Shown piece after piece: positions 23,548 to 32,158 of a DNA stretch of 40,617 bases. Source of the stretch: Weissella confusa (lineage in GTDB: Bacteria > Bacillota > Bacilli > Lactobacillales > Lactobacillaceae); the NCBI RefSeq assembly GCF_004766315.1, contig NZ_PVSN01000070.1, forward strand, positions 1 through 40,617, written 5' to 3'. The position numbers were made by a program, and so were the translations under genes. Positions within the stretch are counted from its first letter, which is position 1. The number at the start of each line of letters is the position of its first letter. Below the pieces are notes generated by a model. It had not been told where the DNA came from. It saw nothing but the letters and a program-made list of their open reading frames with translations, and did no database searches.

Positions 23548-25848
23548 CTAATCACCTAAAACACTAATATCTAATGTCTCTTGCACGTCGCGAATCAAGC
23601 CAGAAACCGGCCCAACACTAATTAGAGTCAACGCGTGCATGGCGCGGGATGCCAAGGTGTACAACAAGCCGGTTGCTTCACTGTCAGGATAATTCGTTTG
23701 TGACACATCGTATCCAATTACCGCATCAAATTCCAATCCCTTAGCCAAATATATTGGCATAACGACGAAGTTTGATGTGCGCGTGCGATCACTTGCTTGG
23801 AGCAATTGAAACTTTTCGGGATACTTACGCAGCATGCGGGCAACTGCCTCAGCTTGATCTTGGGTTTTGGTCAAAATTGCCACTGTTCGGTGCTCCGCCT
23901 TCAGCTCATCAACCGCCTGCCAAATCATCTGCTCTTCTTCATCCGCCGTCGTGACAATTAACTTTGGCTTTCCACCTGGGCGAGTGAACGCCATGATGTT
24001 ATCGCCGTCCGGTAACAGCGCTTTGGCAAAGTCCATGATTTCTTGCGTTGAACGGTACGCCTTGTTCAACGTAATCAAGTTAGGGTGAGTCGCCTTGAAT
24101 GCTTGGCTGTACTTGGCCAACAAAGCAGCCGGTGTCTCAACATCGCGGAACAGCGCCTGCTCAGAATCCCCAAGCACCGTAAACTTGGCCGCTGGGAACG
24201 CGTGCTTCAAGTACAACAATTGTGCCATGCTGTAATCTTGCATTTCATCAACGAAGACGTAGAACATTGACTTATTCGTCCCACCACCCGTAATCAAATC
24301 GCGTAAGAATAGCATTGGCGCTGCATCTTCCAAGTCAATGCGGTGATACTCCAGCTCACGTAGGAAGCGATCACGCTTGGCTAGCCACCATTCGGTATCC
24401 AACTCAGAACGCTCGGCCATGTAGGCCAAAAAGTCACCATATTGGTTATAGATATCAAAGAAGTGCATGTTGTACAACGCATCATCGACAACCTGGAATT
24501 CACGTTGCAACAATCGCTTCGCCGCGATGTTGATTGCGTCACCCATTTCTTCTTCTTCGGCAACTTGCTCAGCCAGCTCATCTCCCAGCAAATCACGATA
24601 CTGTTGGTCATCCAAGTTATTCAACTCTTCCAACACCCAGTCTTCATTCACCAATTGATCAATGCGACGTTCCAAACGCTCCATAAAGCGCTTTTGCGTC
24701 ATTTGGATACGTTCACGAACCGAGTAATTATCTGAGAACTCAGCAAACACACGGGTCATGGCTTCTTTACCAAAGAACACTTCATCTTCAAAGTAGATAT
24801 TGTCAAAGCGCAATGTCTCAGGTGTTAGTTGCTCAACAAAGGCCGTCAAATCATCAACGACTCGGGCACTCTCCAGTTTTTCACGAACCTTAAGACTGGC
24901 CACCGTTGTTTCACTCTGACCGATTTCATAACGTTCAAATAGTGTTTGTACTTGTAATCCCTGTAGACGTGCACTAAAAAATTCAGCCAGCGTCACTTGG
25001 CGCATGTTGCGTTCACCCAAAGATGGCAAAACATCAGCAATATAGCTTGAGAACAATCGGTTTGGTGAGAACAATACAATCTGGTCCGAATTCAATTCTT
25101 CACGCGCATGGAATAGCAAAAACGCGATGCGTTGCAGAATCGCTGAGGTCTTACCAGATCCGGCGACACCTTGCACAACCAGCAAATCACTCGTCGTATC
25201 ACGAATAATTTGATTTTGTTCTTGTTGAATCGTCGCCACGATATTACGCATGGTCAAGTCGTTTTCTTGTCCCAAGGCGTATTGCAACATTTCATCACCG
25301 ACAGTTTCATTGGTATCAAACATGTTGACGATTTGCGCATCTTCAATCGTAAATTGACGCTTCTTTAGTAGTTCCGCTTCCTGTTCACCCATTGGTGTGG
25401 GATATGTCACAGCACCAAGTGTTCCGTTGTAGTAAATTCCACTGATCGGCGCACGCCAATCGTAAACGAGAAAATCACCAATCTTATCCTGCACTGAGGC
25501 TAAGCCGATATACAAGGTATCTTTATCGCCCTCTTCATCAATATCGACGCGACCAAAATACGGACTAGGTCGTAGCATCGTCAGCGTATCGACAGTCTTT
25601 CGCATAATGTTTTCTGTTTCAGTTACACGGGCCACGATGTTACGTTGCTGTTGGATTTCGGCATTCGTTTCCATCGCATCATCGACTTCGAAGGTGTTAA
25701 TTGACGTATTGGCAATATAGTTTCCTTCAACGGCACGTGTTTCTGAGTGAGCTTGCGCATAGGCTTCCTTAGCACGTTCGAGTTGCCCGTCGATTTCGAC
25801 AACCACTTTATCGAGCCGCTTTTGTTCAGCGGGTTGGTCTGCATGCAT
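23548..25848 (-). CDS. helD: HelD-type RNA polymerase-recycling ATPase
   Basis: 766-residue UvrD/Rep-like superfamily 1 protein. An N-terminal coiled coil (about 5-40 and 60-90), the family mark DWRAPIS (130-136), Walker A GVAGSGKT (227-234), Walker B FVDEMQDYS and the late GLEFDAVI motif are all present. HelD binds RNA polymerase, pushes nucleic acid out and recycles stalled enzyme. Length agrees with Gram-positive HelD. Start 25848 follows GAGGG. It has its own -10 TATAAT about 35 bp upstream. It stands alone between trpS and a small RNA candidate. Confidence 0.93.
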   Translation of the reverse strand: MHADQPAEQKRLDKVVVEIDGQLERAKEAYAQAHSETRAVEGNYIANTSINTFEVDDAMETNAEIQQQRNIVARVTETENIMRKTVDTLTMLRPSPYFGRVDIDEEGDKDTLYIGLASVQDKIGDFLVYDWRAPISGIYYNGTLGAVTYPTPMGEQEAELLKKRQFTIEDAQIVNMFDTNETVGDEMLQYALGQENDLTMRNIVATIQQEQNQIIRDTTSDLLVVQGVAGSGKTSAILQRIAFLLFHAREELNSDQIVLFSPNRLFSSYIADVLPSLGERNMRQVTLAEFFSARLQGLQVQTLFERYEIGQSETTVASLKVREKLESARVVDDLTAFVEQLTPETLRFDNIYFEDEVFFGKEAMTRVFAEFSDNYSVRERIQMTQKRFMERLERRIDQLVNEDWVLEELNNLDDQQYRDLLGDELAEQVAEEEEMGDAINIAAKRLLQREFQVVDDALYNMHFFDIYNQYGDFLAYMAERSELDTEWWLAKRDRFLRELEYHRIDLEDAAPMLFLRDLITGGGTNKSMFYVFVDEMQDYSMAQLLYLKHAFPAAKFTVLGDSEQALFRDVETPAALLAKYSQAFKATHPNLITLNKAYRSTQEIMDFAKALLPDGDNIMAFTRPGGKPKLIVTTADEEEQMIWQAVDELKAEHRTVAILTKTQDQAEAVARMLRKYPEKFQLLQASDRTRTSNFVVMPIYLAKGLEFDAVIGYDVSQTNYPDSEATGLLYTLASRAMHALTLISVGPVSGLIRDVQETLDISVLGD

Positions 25849-25921
25849 TTTTCGGCCCTCACTTTCGTATATTCAATTCAACTATTATAACGCTTTTTCA
25901 CCAGAAAACCGGTGCAAATGG

Positions 25922-25953
25922 AAAAAGCACCGGGTCTCTCCACCCGATGCTTT
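25922..25953 (-). terminator. Intrinsic terminator upstream of helD
   Basis: GCATCGGGT/ACCCGGTGC stem with a 6-nt loop, then TTTTT on the minus strand. It lies upstream of helD and about 230 bp beyond the preceding gene, which already has its own terminator. Confidence 0.8.
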
Positions 25954-26075
25954 ACAACCATTTCTCTTTCACCCTCTTAGCCACTCTACCTGCTAAAAAA
26001 GGCCAACGTTCAACACGTCGGAAGCGTAAAAAGCTTCTCTACTAACTTTTTAACATAATTTATTGTAAGTATAAA
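25922..26075 (-). ncRNA. Small RNA candidate upstream of helD
   Basis: Between the reductase terminator (26134-26170) and the terminator at 25922-25953, the minus strand has a TATACT box near 26065-26070. It is followed by about 140 nt with a GAAGC/GCTTC hairpin (around 26020-26036), a TAGC/GCTA pair and purine-rich sequence, then the strong terminator. No frame encodes a plausible protein. A small transcript with its own terminator explains the extra terminator; a fossil of a lost gene is the alternative. Confidence 0.35.
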
Positions 26076-26133
26076 AAGTGAATGATTTCCCTTATAAATG
26101 TGAAGAAATTGTGAATATCGCTTTTTAGTAAGT

Positions 26134-26170
26134 AAAAAACGAGCAACCAGTTCAATACTGATTGCTCGTT
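26134..26170 (-). terminator. Intrinsic terminator of the disulfide reductase gene
   Basis: AACGAGCAA/TTGCTCGTT stem extended by C/G pairs, then TTTTTT on the minus strand. Confidence 0.9.
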
Positions 26171-26183
26171 AATTTGACCTTTA

Positions 26184-27512
26184 TTAAGCGAAGAAGCCCA
26201 TATCTGATGCGATTGATGGGTATGAGTACAAGTTGTGCTTAATTGCCCACTTGTCTTGCTTTTGGTTGATGGCTACCGTGAAGTAGTTCAACAACTCATC
26301 AGCTTCAGCACTCAATACCGTCGCACCAATGATAACACCCTTTTCGTTCAAGACAACCTTAGCCTTAGCAATTTGCTCCTTGTGACGCCAGTATGCTAGC
26401 CAAGGTGTCATGTCGATTGAGTTAACCTTCATGCCCTTTGACTCAGCTTCAACAGCTGACATACCAACTTGACCCAGCTTTGGTGAACCATACACCATCG
26501 TTGGAATGGCTGGGTATGAAATTTCTTCTGGCTCAGTACCAGTCAACAAACCAGCTACATAACGCGCCTCATAGGCACCAGTTGGCGTCAACTTTGGCAC
26601 TGGTGACTCTGCGACGTCACCAACCGCAAAGATATTTGGGTTAGTGGTACGCAAGTCAGACATTACCTTAATACCGTTACCAGCAACTTCAACACCAGCA
26701 GCTTCAAGATTCAAATCTTCAGTGTTACCAGCGCGACCAGCAGCGATGAATGGCATGTCACTTGTGACACGACGTCCATCAGCAGCAACGATATCGAAGC
26801 GACCGCCAGCGGTTTCTTCAACGGCAGCTGTATCAAAGTTCCAGTGGAACGTGATACCCTTGCTCTCCATTTGCGCAATCAAATCTTGCGTCAAATCTTG
26901 ATCAAACTCACGCAAAATCACATCGTGCTTAGCCACAACGTGAACCTTTGCGCCGGCTGCTGCGGCAATACCAGCAAACTCAATGGCAATGAATCCAGCA
27001 CCGATGAAGGCCACTTCTTCTGGCATCTTAGGCAAGTTCAAGAAGTCTTCATTGTCGTGCAAGAATTCATCACCAGGCACTTCCAATCGAGCTGGACGGG
27101 CACCAGTGGCAATAATCCACTTGTCAGCCGTAAACGTTTCCGTACCAGTTGAAACCGTGTGCTCATCCACAAAGTAGGCGTGACCATACTTGTGGGTAAT
27201 GCCGGCATCATCAAGTCCCGCAATCTTACGTGCAGGAACTGGATCCGTGTAGGCCATCTTGTGTTCCATCAAGGCAGGCCAATCAATCTCATTGTGACCA
27301 ATCAAACCTGTGTGTTGCATCCATTCAGCTTGTTCCTTAGCTTCTACGGCAGCCAAAAGAACCTTCTTAGGATCGCAACCATAATTAGGGCAGGTACCGC
27401 CCCAGAGATACTCTTCAACAATAACAACTGATTGCCCAGCTGCTTGCAATGGAAAGGCTGCTGACAAGCCAGCAGGTCCTGAACCAATAACACCAACATT
27501 AAAGTGTTCCAC
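26184..27512 (-). CDS. FAD-dependent pyridine nucleotide-disulfide oxidoreductase
   Basis: 442-residue flavoprotein of the glutathione-reductase/dihydrolipoamide-dehydrogenase family. The FAD site VIGSGPAGLSAAF is at the start, and the redox pair CPNYGC (about 41-46) follows GGT. NAD(P) binding is at VAFIGAGFIAIEFAG, and the second FAD motif is NIFAVGDVAE. The C-terminal dimer domain ends NLYSYPSIASDMGFFA, where glutathione reductase has the catalytic HPT motif; here Tyr stands for His. It may reduce a low-molecular thiol or another disulfide by a modified mechanism. GTG start with AAGGAGGG upstream. Confidence 0.88.
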   Translation of the reverse strand: MEHFNVGVIGSGPAGLSAAFPLQAAGQSVVIVEEYLWGGTCPNYGCDPKKVLLAAVEAKEQAEWMQHTGLIGHNEIDWPALMEHKMAYTDPVPARKIAGLDDAGITHKYGHAYFVDEHTVSTGTETFTADKWIIATGARPARLEVPGDEFLHDNEDFLNLPKMPEEVAFIGAGFIAIEFAGIAAAAGAKVHVVAKHDVILREFDQDLTQDLIAQMESKGITFHWNFDTAAVEETAGGRFDIVAADGRRVTSDMPFIAAGRAGNTEDLNLEAAGVEVAGNGIKVMSDLRTTNPNIFAVGDVAESPVPKLTPTGAYEARYVAGLLTGTEPEEISYPAIPTMVYGSPKLGQVGMSAVEAESKGMKVNSIDMTPWLAYWRHKEQIAKAKVVLNEKGVIIGATVLSAEADELLNYFTVAINQKQDKWAIKHNLYSYPSIASDMGFFA

Positions 27513-27587
27513 GAGTATGCCCTCCTTCTTTTTATAATGTCATTATTTTAACAGTTAACAGCAACCCTTATGCAAAATAAGGGTGTT

Positions 27588-27950
27588 TTAAACGAGCCCC
27601 AAACTAATCACCAACGCTTGATCAAGCTTAGCGATTAAGTGACCCGGCACTAAACCAATTTTATCTTGCAACCGACGCTTGTCGATTGTGCGAATTTGTT
27701 CCAATAAAATAACTGAATCGCGTGCAATACCGGTATTCTCTAACTCAGATGGCAAGCCCACGTGGGTTGGCATCTTGGGTTTTGAAATTTGCGCCGTAAT
27801 GGGCGCAACAATGACAGTCGGCGCGTGCTGATTACCAACGTCATTTTGGATGATCACAACTGGACGTTGCCCACCTTGCTCTGAACCAACTACCGGTGAT
27901 AAATCGGCAAAGAAGATGTCTCCTCTTTTAATATCATGTCGATTTGCCAT
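27588..27950 (-). CDS. mazF: MazF/PemK-family toxin (mRNA interferase), no antitoxin seen
   Basis: 120 residues with family marks [37 protein letters not shown] and the late [11 protein letters not shown]. MazF cleaves mRNA at short sequences and is normally held by a MazE/EndoAI antitoxin encoded just upstream. Here the gene begins 10 bp after the acpS-alr stop, with a weak AGAGAG ribosome site, and there is no room for an antitoxin. Bacillus has alr-ndoAI-ndoA in the same order, so the antitoxin gene appears to have been lost or moved. The catalytic core looks intact. Confidence 0.9.
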   Translation of the reverse strand: MANRHDIKRGDIFFADLSPVVGSEQGGQRPVVIIQNDVGNQHAPTVIVAPITAQISKPKMPTHVGLPSELENTGIARDSVILLEQIRTIDKRRLQDKIGLVPGHLIAKLDQALVISLGLV

Positions 27951-27960
27951 ACTACTCTCT

Positions 27961-29445
27961 CTACTTCACTAACTTTCGTGGCAAACGTGGTGACAATCCC
28001 GTGGCAATTTCATACGGAATCGTCCCCATCTTGTTTGCAAGGTCAACCAACGTGATTGCCTTATCGCCAACTGACCCAATCAATGTTACCACAGTTCCCA
28101 CTGGCAACTCTTCTGGTAGCTTGACCATTAATTGGTCCATCGCAATACGGCCAATCAATTCAACTTCACGGCCATCTGGCAACAAAGCGGTCATGCCTTG
28201 CAATGCGCGTGGATAACCATCAGCATAACCAACTGGCAACGTGCCGATCCATTCTGGTTCGTCAGTCGTATATGTTGCGCCATAAGAGATTGATGCACCC
28301 GCTTCAACTTGCTTCACGTGAACCAACTCAGCCTTCAATGACAAGACCGGTTGAATCTCACGCATGGCCAATTCACCTTGTGATGGGTCAAAGCCATACA
28401 TGCCGGCACCAACGCGAGCCAAATCAGTACTTGGTTGCTCGTGCCACAATGATGTCCCTGAGTTTGCTAAGTGACGCCAGATATCGGCTGGCAAATCAAG
28501 ACCATCAGTCAATTCGTGCCAGCGTTGTAATTGTTGCTCAAAGTAAGCTGTGTTGCCACCATCAGCGGTCGCAAAGTGCATTCCAATCGCCTTGAATTCG
28601 ACGTTTTCTGCATCATTTAGCTTTGCGACGACACGCTCAAGTTCGGCACGGTCACGAATACCAATGCGTCCCATACCAGTATCAACCCCAACTGATGCAA
28701 TCAATGTCTTATCGGCTGGCAAAAGGTCAAGTGCTTCATCCAACCAGGTTTCACTTGCAACAACGGGCATCAATTCAAAGGTCGCCAAATCAGCAACATA
28801 CGTAGCCGGTGTTACACCAAGAATAAAAATAGGCTTCTTGATGCCAAAGTGACGCAACCAAATACCTTCGTCAATTGTTGCCACCGCAAACCCATCAACG
28901 CCTGCATCTTCAGCTGCCTTAACGATTTGTGGCAAGCCGTGGCCATAAGCATTTGCCTTTACGACGGCAAAAAAGCGTTCGGCGCCGGTCAGCTCACGAA
29001 TATAAGCTACGTTATGAGCCAGCGCTGACTCGGAAATTTCGAGCCAAGCCGGACGTCGCTCACTGACCGGTTGGTGTAAAGAAGCCAACGACTCCAAAAT
29101 AACTGAACTATGTACGGTATCACCTGTATGAGAAATTGAAATATGTGCCACCGCCTCGTTTTGCTTGGGGTGCTTAACCATGACTGGTTGTCCAGCTTCG
29201 TTTGGAACAATTTCCATATCATGCCAGCGAACTTCGCCACCAATTCCTGTTCCAACGGCCTTGCTATATGCTTCCTTAATTGAAAAGCGGCCAGCCAAGA
29301 ACTCCATTTGGTGCTTGCCCTTACGCTTATCAAAAACCTCGCGCTCTGCTGGCGTCAAAATGACGTCAATAAACTTTGGTCGGCGTTCCGCCAATCGTGT
29401 CACATCACTAATCATTTGGGCATCAATGCCTTGTCCGATTATCAT
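27961..29445 (-). CDS. Fused holo-ACP synthase and alanine racemase
   Basis: One 494-residue reading frame holds two enzymes. Residues 1-118 are AcpS (4'-phosphopantetheinyl transferase): GIDAQ with Asp8, [11 protein letters not shown] with Glu58 and HISISHT. Residues 131-494 are a complete alanine racemase (PLP enzyme, D-Ala for peptidoglycan): [18 protein letters not shown] with PLP-Lys163, GMGRIG and SYGATY with Tyr388 as the second base. The joint is only about 12 residues ([12 protein letters not shown]) with no stop or frameshift; the Val before SERR is GTC, not a start. In Bacillus acpS and alr are close neighbours, so an in-frame join is easily imagined. Start 29445 has AGGAGGAAG. Confidence 0.93.
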   Translation of the reverse strand: MIIGQGIDAQMISDVTRLAERRPKFIDVILTPAEREVFDKRKGKHQMEFLAGRFSIKEAYSKAVGTGIGGEVRWHDMEIVPNEAGQPVMVKHPKQNEAVAHISISHTGDTVHSSVILESLASLHQPVSERRPAWLEISESALAHNVAYIRELTGAERFFAVVKANAYGHGLPQIVKAAEDAGVDGFAVATIDEGIWLRHFGIKKPIFILGVTPATYVADLATFELMPVVASETWLDEALDLLPADKTLIASVGVDTGMGRIGIRDRAELERVVAKLNDAENVEFKAIGMHFATADGGNTAYFEQQLQRWHELTDGLDLPADIWRHLANSGTSLWHEQPSTDLARVGAGMYGFDPSQGELAMREIQPVLSLKAELVHVKQVEAGASISYGATYTTDEPEWIGTLPVGYADGYPRALQGMTALLPDGREVELIGRIAMDQLMVKLPEELPVGTVVTLIGSVGDKAITLVDLANKMGTIPYEIATGLSPRLPRKLVK

Positions 29446-29561
29446 GCTAACTTCCTCCTAGATTATTGTTTCATTATACGCTGTTTATCGTCATTTTACT
29501 GTAACATCATTCAACCAAACTAAAAATAAGCAAACAACAATATGCCAGTTTTTAGAGCAAT

Positions 29562-29599
29562 AAAAAACCTCCGTTCAACACAGAATTGAACAGAGGTTT
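29562..29599 (-). terminator. Intrinsic terminator of cshA
   Basis: AAACCTCTGTTCAA/TTGAACGGAGGTTT stem with one mismatch then TTTTTT on the minus strand, just past the stop. Confidence 0.9.
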
Positions 29600-29612
29600 C
29601 ATTTGTTATTAA

Positions 29613-31196
29613 TTAGTCGTTGTTCTTGATGACAAAGTCACGTGATTGACGACGTGGTGCACCTGAGCGACCGCGTTGTGAACGGTCACCTGATCCAGTG
29701 CGTGAACCACGGTCGAATGAACGACGCTCGCGTTGTCCGCGCTCGCCATCACGTCCGTCACGACCACCTTCACGACGGCCACGGTATCCACCGCCACGAC
29801 GCTCGCCACCTTCGCGACGACCACCACGGTATCCACCACCGTTGCGTGAACCACCGCCGAAGCCAGAACGCTTGCGAGGCAATGGACGCTCACGTGACAA
29901 CGTGAACTCAGTGTCCATTTCAGCAACGTTAGCAACTGCACCCAACAAGGCCGTTGCCAAAGTCTTGGCATCGTACTTTTCAACCAACTTGTCGATGACT
30001 TCTGAGTCAACGGCACCTGAAGTTGCCGCAATGACATCTTCAACTGAATCAGCAGCAACTGACATACGGCCAGCCAATGCTTCTTCACGGGTAGGTGGCT
30101 TCAATGGTTGCATACGCTTCTTAGTCAACTTTTCGATGTCCTTCAAGTAGTCCATCTCAGCGTTTGAGATAAACGTTACAGAAGTTCCAGTAGCACCGGC
30201 ACGACCAGTACGACCGATACGGTGAACGTATGATTCTGAATCTTGTGGAATATCAAAGTTGTAAACGTAGTCAACACCAGAAACGTCCAAACCACGAGCA
30301 GCAACGTCAGTGGCAACCAAAATCTTGATCTCACCGTTCTTGAATTGCTTCAAAACTTGTGAACGCTTTTGTTGCGTCAAGTCACCGTGGATTCCGGCAG
30401 CGTTAAAGCCACGCAATTCCAAACCACGTGTCAATTCATCAACACGGCGCTTCGTACGACCAAACATGATAGCCAACTTTGGTTGTTGCACATCCAAGAT
30501 GCGCGTCAACGTGTCGAACTTTTCAAAGTCGCGTACACGAACGTAGAATTGCTCAACCAAATCCGTCGTCAATTCCTTGGCAGCGATTTGGATGTGCTCT
30601 GGGTTCGTCATAAATTGCACACCGATACGCTTGATAGCAGGTGGCATCGTTGCTGAGAACAACAACGTTTGGCGTTGATCAGGAACAGCCTTCAAGATTG
30701 ATTCGATATCTTCAAGGAATCCCATGTTCAACATTTCGTCGGCTTCGTCCAAGACCAAAGTCTTAACGTTAGACAAGTTAATCGTGCCACGGTTGATGTG
30801 GTCGATCAAACGTCCTGGCGTACCAACGACGATGTGAGCACCGTGGCTCAAACCATTGATTTGGCGGCGAATATCTGCACCACCAAAGACAGCTTGTACC
30901 TTAACGCGCTTATCGCGTCCCAACTTGAATAGCTCATCTTGTGTTTGGATAGCCAATTCACGTGTTGGTGAGACAACAAGGGCTTGTACTTGGTTGCTGT
31001 CTGTGTCAATCATTTCCAAGATTGGCAAACCGAATGCGGCCGTCTTACCGGTACCCGTTTGGGCTTGTCCGATAACGTCCTTACCAGCCAAAGTCAAAGG
31101 AATCGTTTGTTCCTGGATTGGCGTGGCCTCTACGTAGCCATGCTTCTCGATGGCCGTCAATAGGTCTTGTGTAAGACCCAACTCTGAAAACTTCAA
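29613..31196 (-). CDS. cshA: DEAD-box RNA helicase CshA
   Basis: 527-residue ATP-dependent RNA helicase involved in mRNA decay and ribosome assembly, often cold-induced. Motifs are in order: Q motif (ATPIQEQTIP), I AQTGTGKT (44-51), PTRELAIQ, II DEAD, III SAT, and the HRIGRTGRAG motif VI. After the two RecA domains and the Bacillaceae/Lactobacillales linker comes a C-terminal tail of Arg/Gly-rich RGG-type repeats (about 440-527) that binds RNA. Start 31196 has GGAGG. A long leader of about 130 nt carries a hairpin just before the ribosome site. Confidence 0.96.
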   Translation of the reverse strand: MKFSELGLTQDLLTAIEKHGYVEATPIQEQTIPLTLAGKDVIGQAQTGTGKTAAFGLPILEMIDTDSNQVQALVVSPTRELAIQTQDELFKLGRDKRVKVQAVFGGADIRRQINGLSHGAHIVVGTPGRLIDHINRGTINLSNVKTLVLDEADEMLNMGFLEDIESILKAVPDQRQTLLFSATMPPAIKRIGVQFMTNPEHIQIAAKELTTDLVEQFYVRVRDFEKFDTLTRILDVQQPKLAIMFGRTKRRVDELTRGLELRGFNAAGIHGDLTQQKRSQVLKQFKNGEIKILVATDVAARGLDVSGVDYVYNFDIPQDSESYVHRIGRTGRAGATGTSVTFISNAEMDYLKDIEKLTKKRMQPLKPPTREEALAGRMSVAADSVEDVIAATSGAVDSEVIDKLVEKYDAKTLATALLGAVANVAEMDTEFTLSRERPLPRKRSGFGGGSRNGGGYRGGRREGGERRGGGYRGRREGGRDGRDGERGQRERRSFDRGSRTGSGDRSQRGRSGAPRRQSRDFVIKNND

Positions 31197-31212
31197 AATA
31201 TTTCCTCCAGTT

Positions 31213-31232
31213 GCGATTGCGGAGTCAATCGC
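31213..31232 (-). promoter_or_regulatory. Hairpin before the cshA ribosome site
   Basis: GCGATTG/CAATCGC, a perfect 7-bp stem with a 6-nt loop, lies about 10 bp upstream of GGAGG. A stem placed there could modulate translation with temperature, as for cold-induced helicases. This role is inferred. Confidence 0.45.
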
Positions 31233-31331
31233 GCTCTATATATCGCGAACTACGAACAAAATTCAAACTAGACACAATCCGGCGTCCGTACTGCGTTTGA
31301 TTTTGGCAACAGTCCTTTTTGTAACTTATCC

Positions 31332-31360
31332 ATCTTATCTTGTTAACAACTAATTAGCAA
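31332..31360 (-). promoter_or_regulatory. cshA promoter
   Basis: -35 TTGCTA (31355-31360) and -10 TAAGAT (31332-31337), 17-bp spacer, giving a leader of roughly 130 nt. Confidence 0.6.
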
Positions 31361-31375
31361 GTGAATTAGCCATAC

Positions 31376-32152
31376 TCACTTCAACATAATAACTAAAATA
31401 ACAAGAAGCAAGTAGACCAGCCAGATGACAAAGAGTGGCCAGAAGTCGTATCCGACTACTGATTTCTGTGTATTCTTTGCCATGTTCATGTGGGACCGTT
31501 GCATATAGACCTGACTTCGCGGTTTAGTAATTTCACCATCAAGCTTTGCCTGCACCAAAATACGGTTTGGCGTTCGCGTTGGTGCTGAACAGGTGACTAA
31601 GCTTAACTCCGAATCAACTGTATCTTTCACTTTATTAATTTCAGTCTCTAAAATTGTTGATGTTTTGTAAATCGTATATTGATAGTACTTGCCAAGGTAT
31701 TGCAAATACGCCTTCTGACCGACCTTAGCACCCTCCAACACACCAAAATGCACCTTTGTGTGCCCCATATTGTGTCCAATCAACACCAGGTTGTGCTTGT
31801 GTACCGTTCTGTTTGGAAAGAGTGTTACGGCACCATAAAACAAATTTTCGTTCGTTAATCCAGCATAAATATCATCATCAAGTCCAACCGATGGCATCAC
31901 AACACGTCCGACGGCTGTCCTAGCGTGCGTATTCATGTTCATCACAGTCTGTAACGTCGGCGCATGAATTGTCTCGGCCGGTTGAATAACCTTTGGCAGT
32001 TTCGACACATACTTTACAGATGTTGTTGACTTGACATAACAGGTATAGAAATCCTGCAGAAACGGTACCGAAAACAGTACCGCCGCCAATGTTAGAATCG
32101 CAATAATAACCGTTTTTATTTTTTTACTGTGTTGAAAACTTTGCTTTCCCAT
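31376..32152 (-). CDS. Sortase of the WxL/Csc locus
   Basis: 258-residue transpeptidase anchored by an N-terminal helix (about 13-30) and a second helix at the C-terminus (about 238-257). The catalytic residues are His127 (LIGHNM), Cys188 (LVTCSAPTRTPNR) and Arg197. Two membrane segments resemble class C (pilin-type) sortases, but I see no clear lid motif. It is the last gene of the operon, 6 bp behind the WxL-interacting protein. The LPNTG protein that begins the same operon is its likely substrate. Confidence 0.9.
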   Translation of the reverse strand: MGKQSFQHSKKIKTVIIAILTLAAVLFSVPFLQDFYTCYVKSTTSVKYVSKLPKVIQPAETIHAPTLQTVMNMNTHARTAVGRVVMPSVGLDDDIYAGLTNENLFYGAVTLFPNRTVHKHNLVLIGHNMGHTKVHFGVLEGAKVGQKAYLQYLGKYYQYTIYKTSTILETEINKVKDTVDSELSLVTCSAPTRTPNRILVQAKLDGEITKPRSQVYMQRSHMNMAKNTQKSVVGYDFWPLFVIWLVYLLLVILVIMLK

Positions 32153-32158
32153 TTTTCA

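Noticed and set aside
29609-30088. Second frame inside the cshA 3' part
   Set aside because: Shadow of the Arg/Gly-rich tail; repetitive His/Val composition, no ribosome site.
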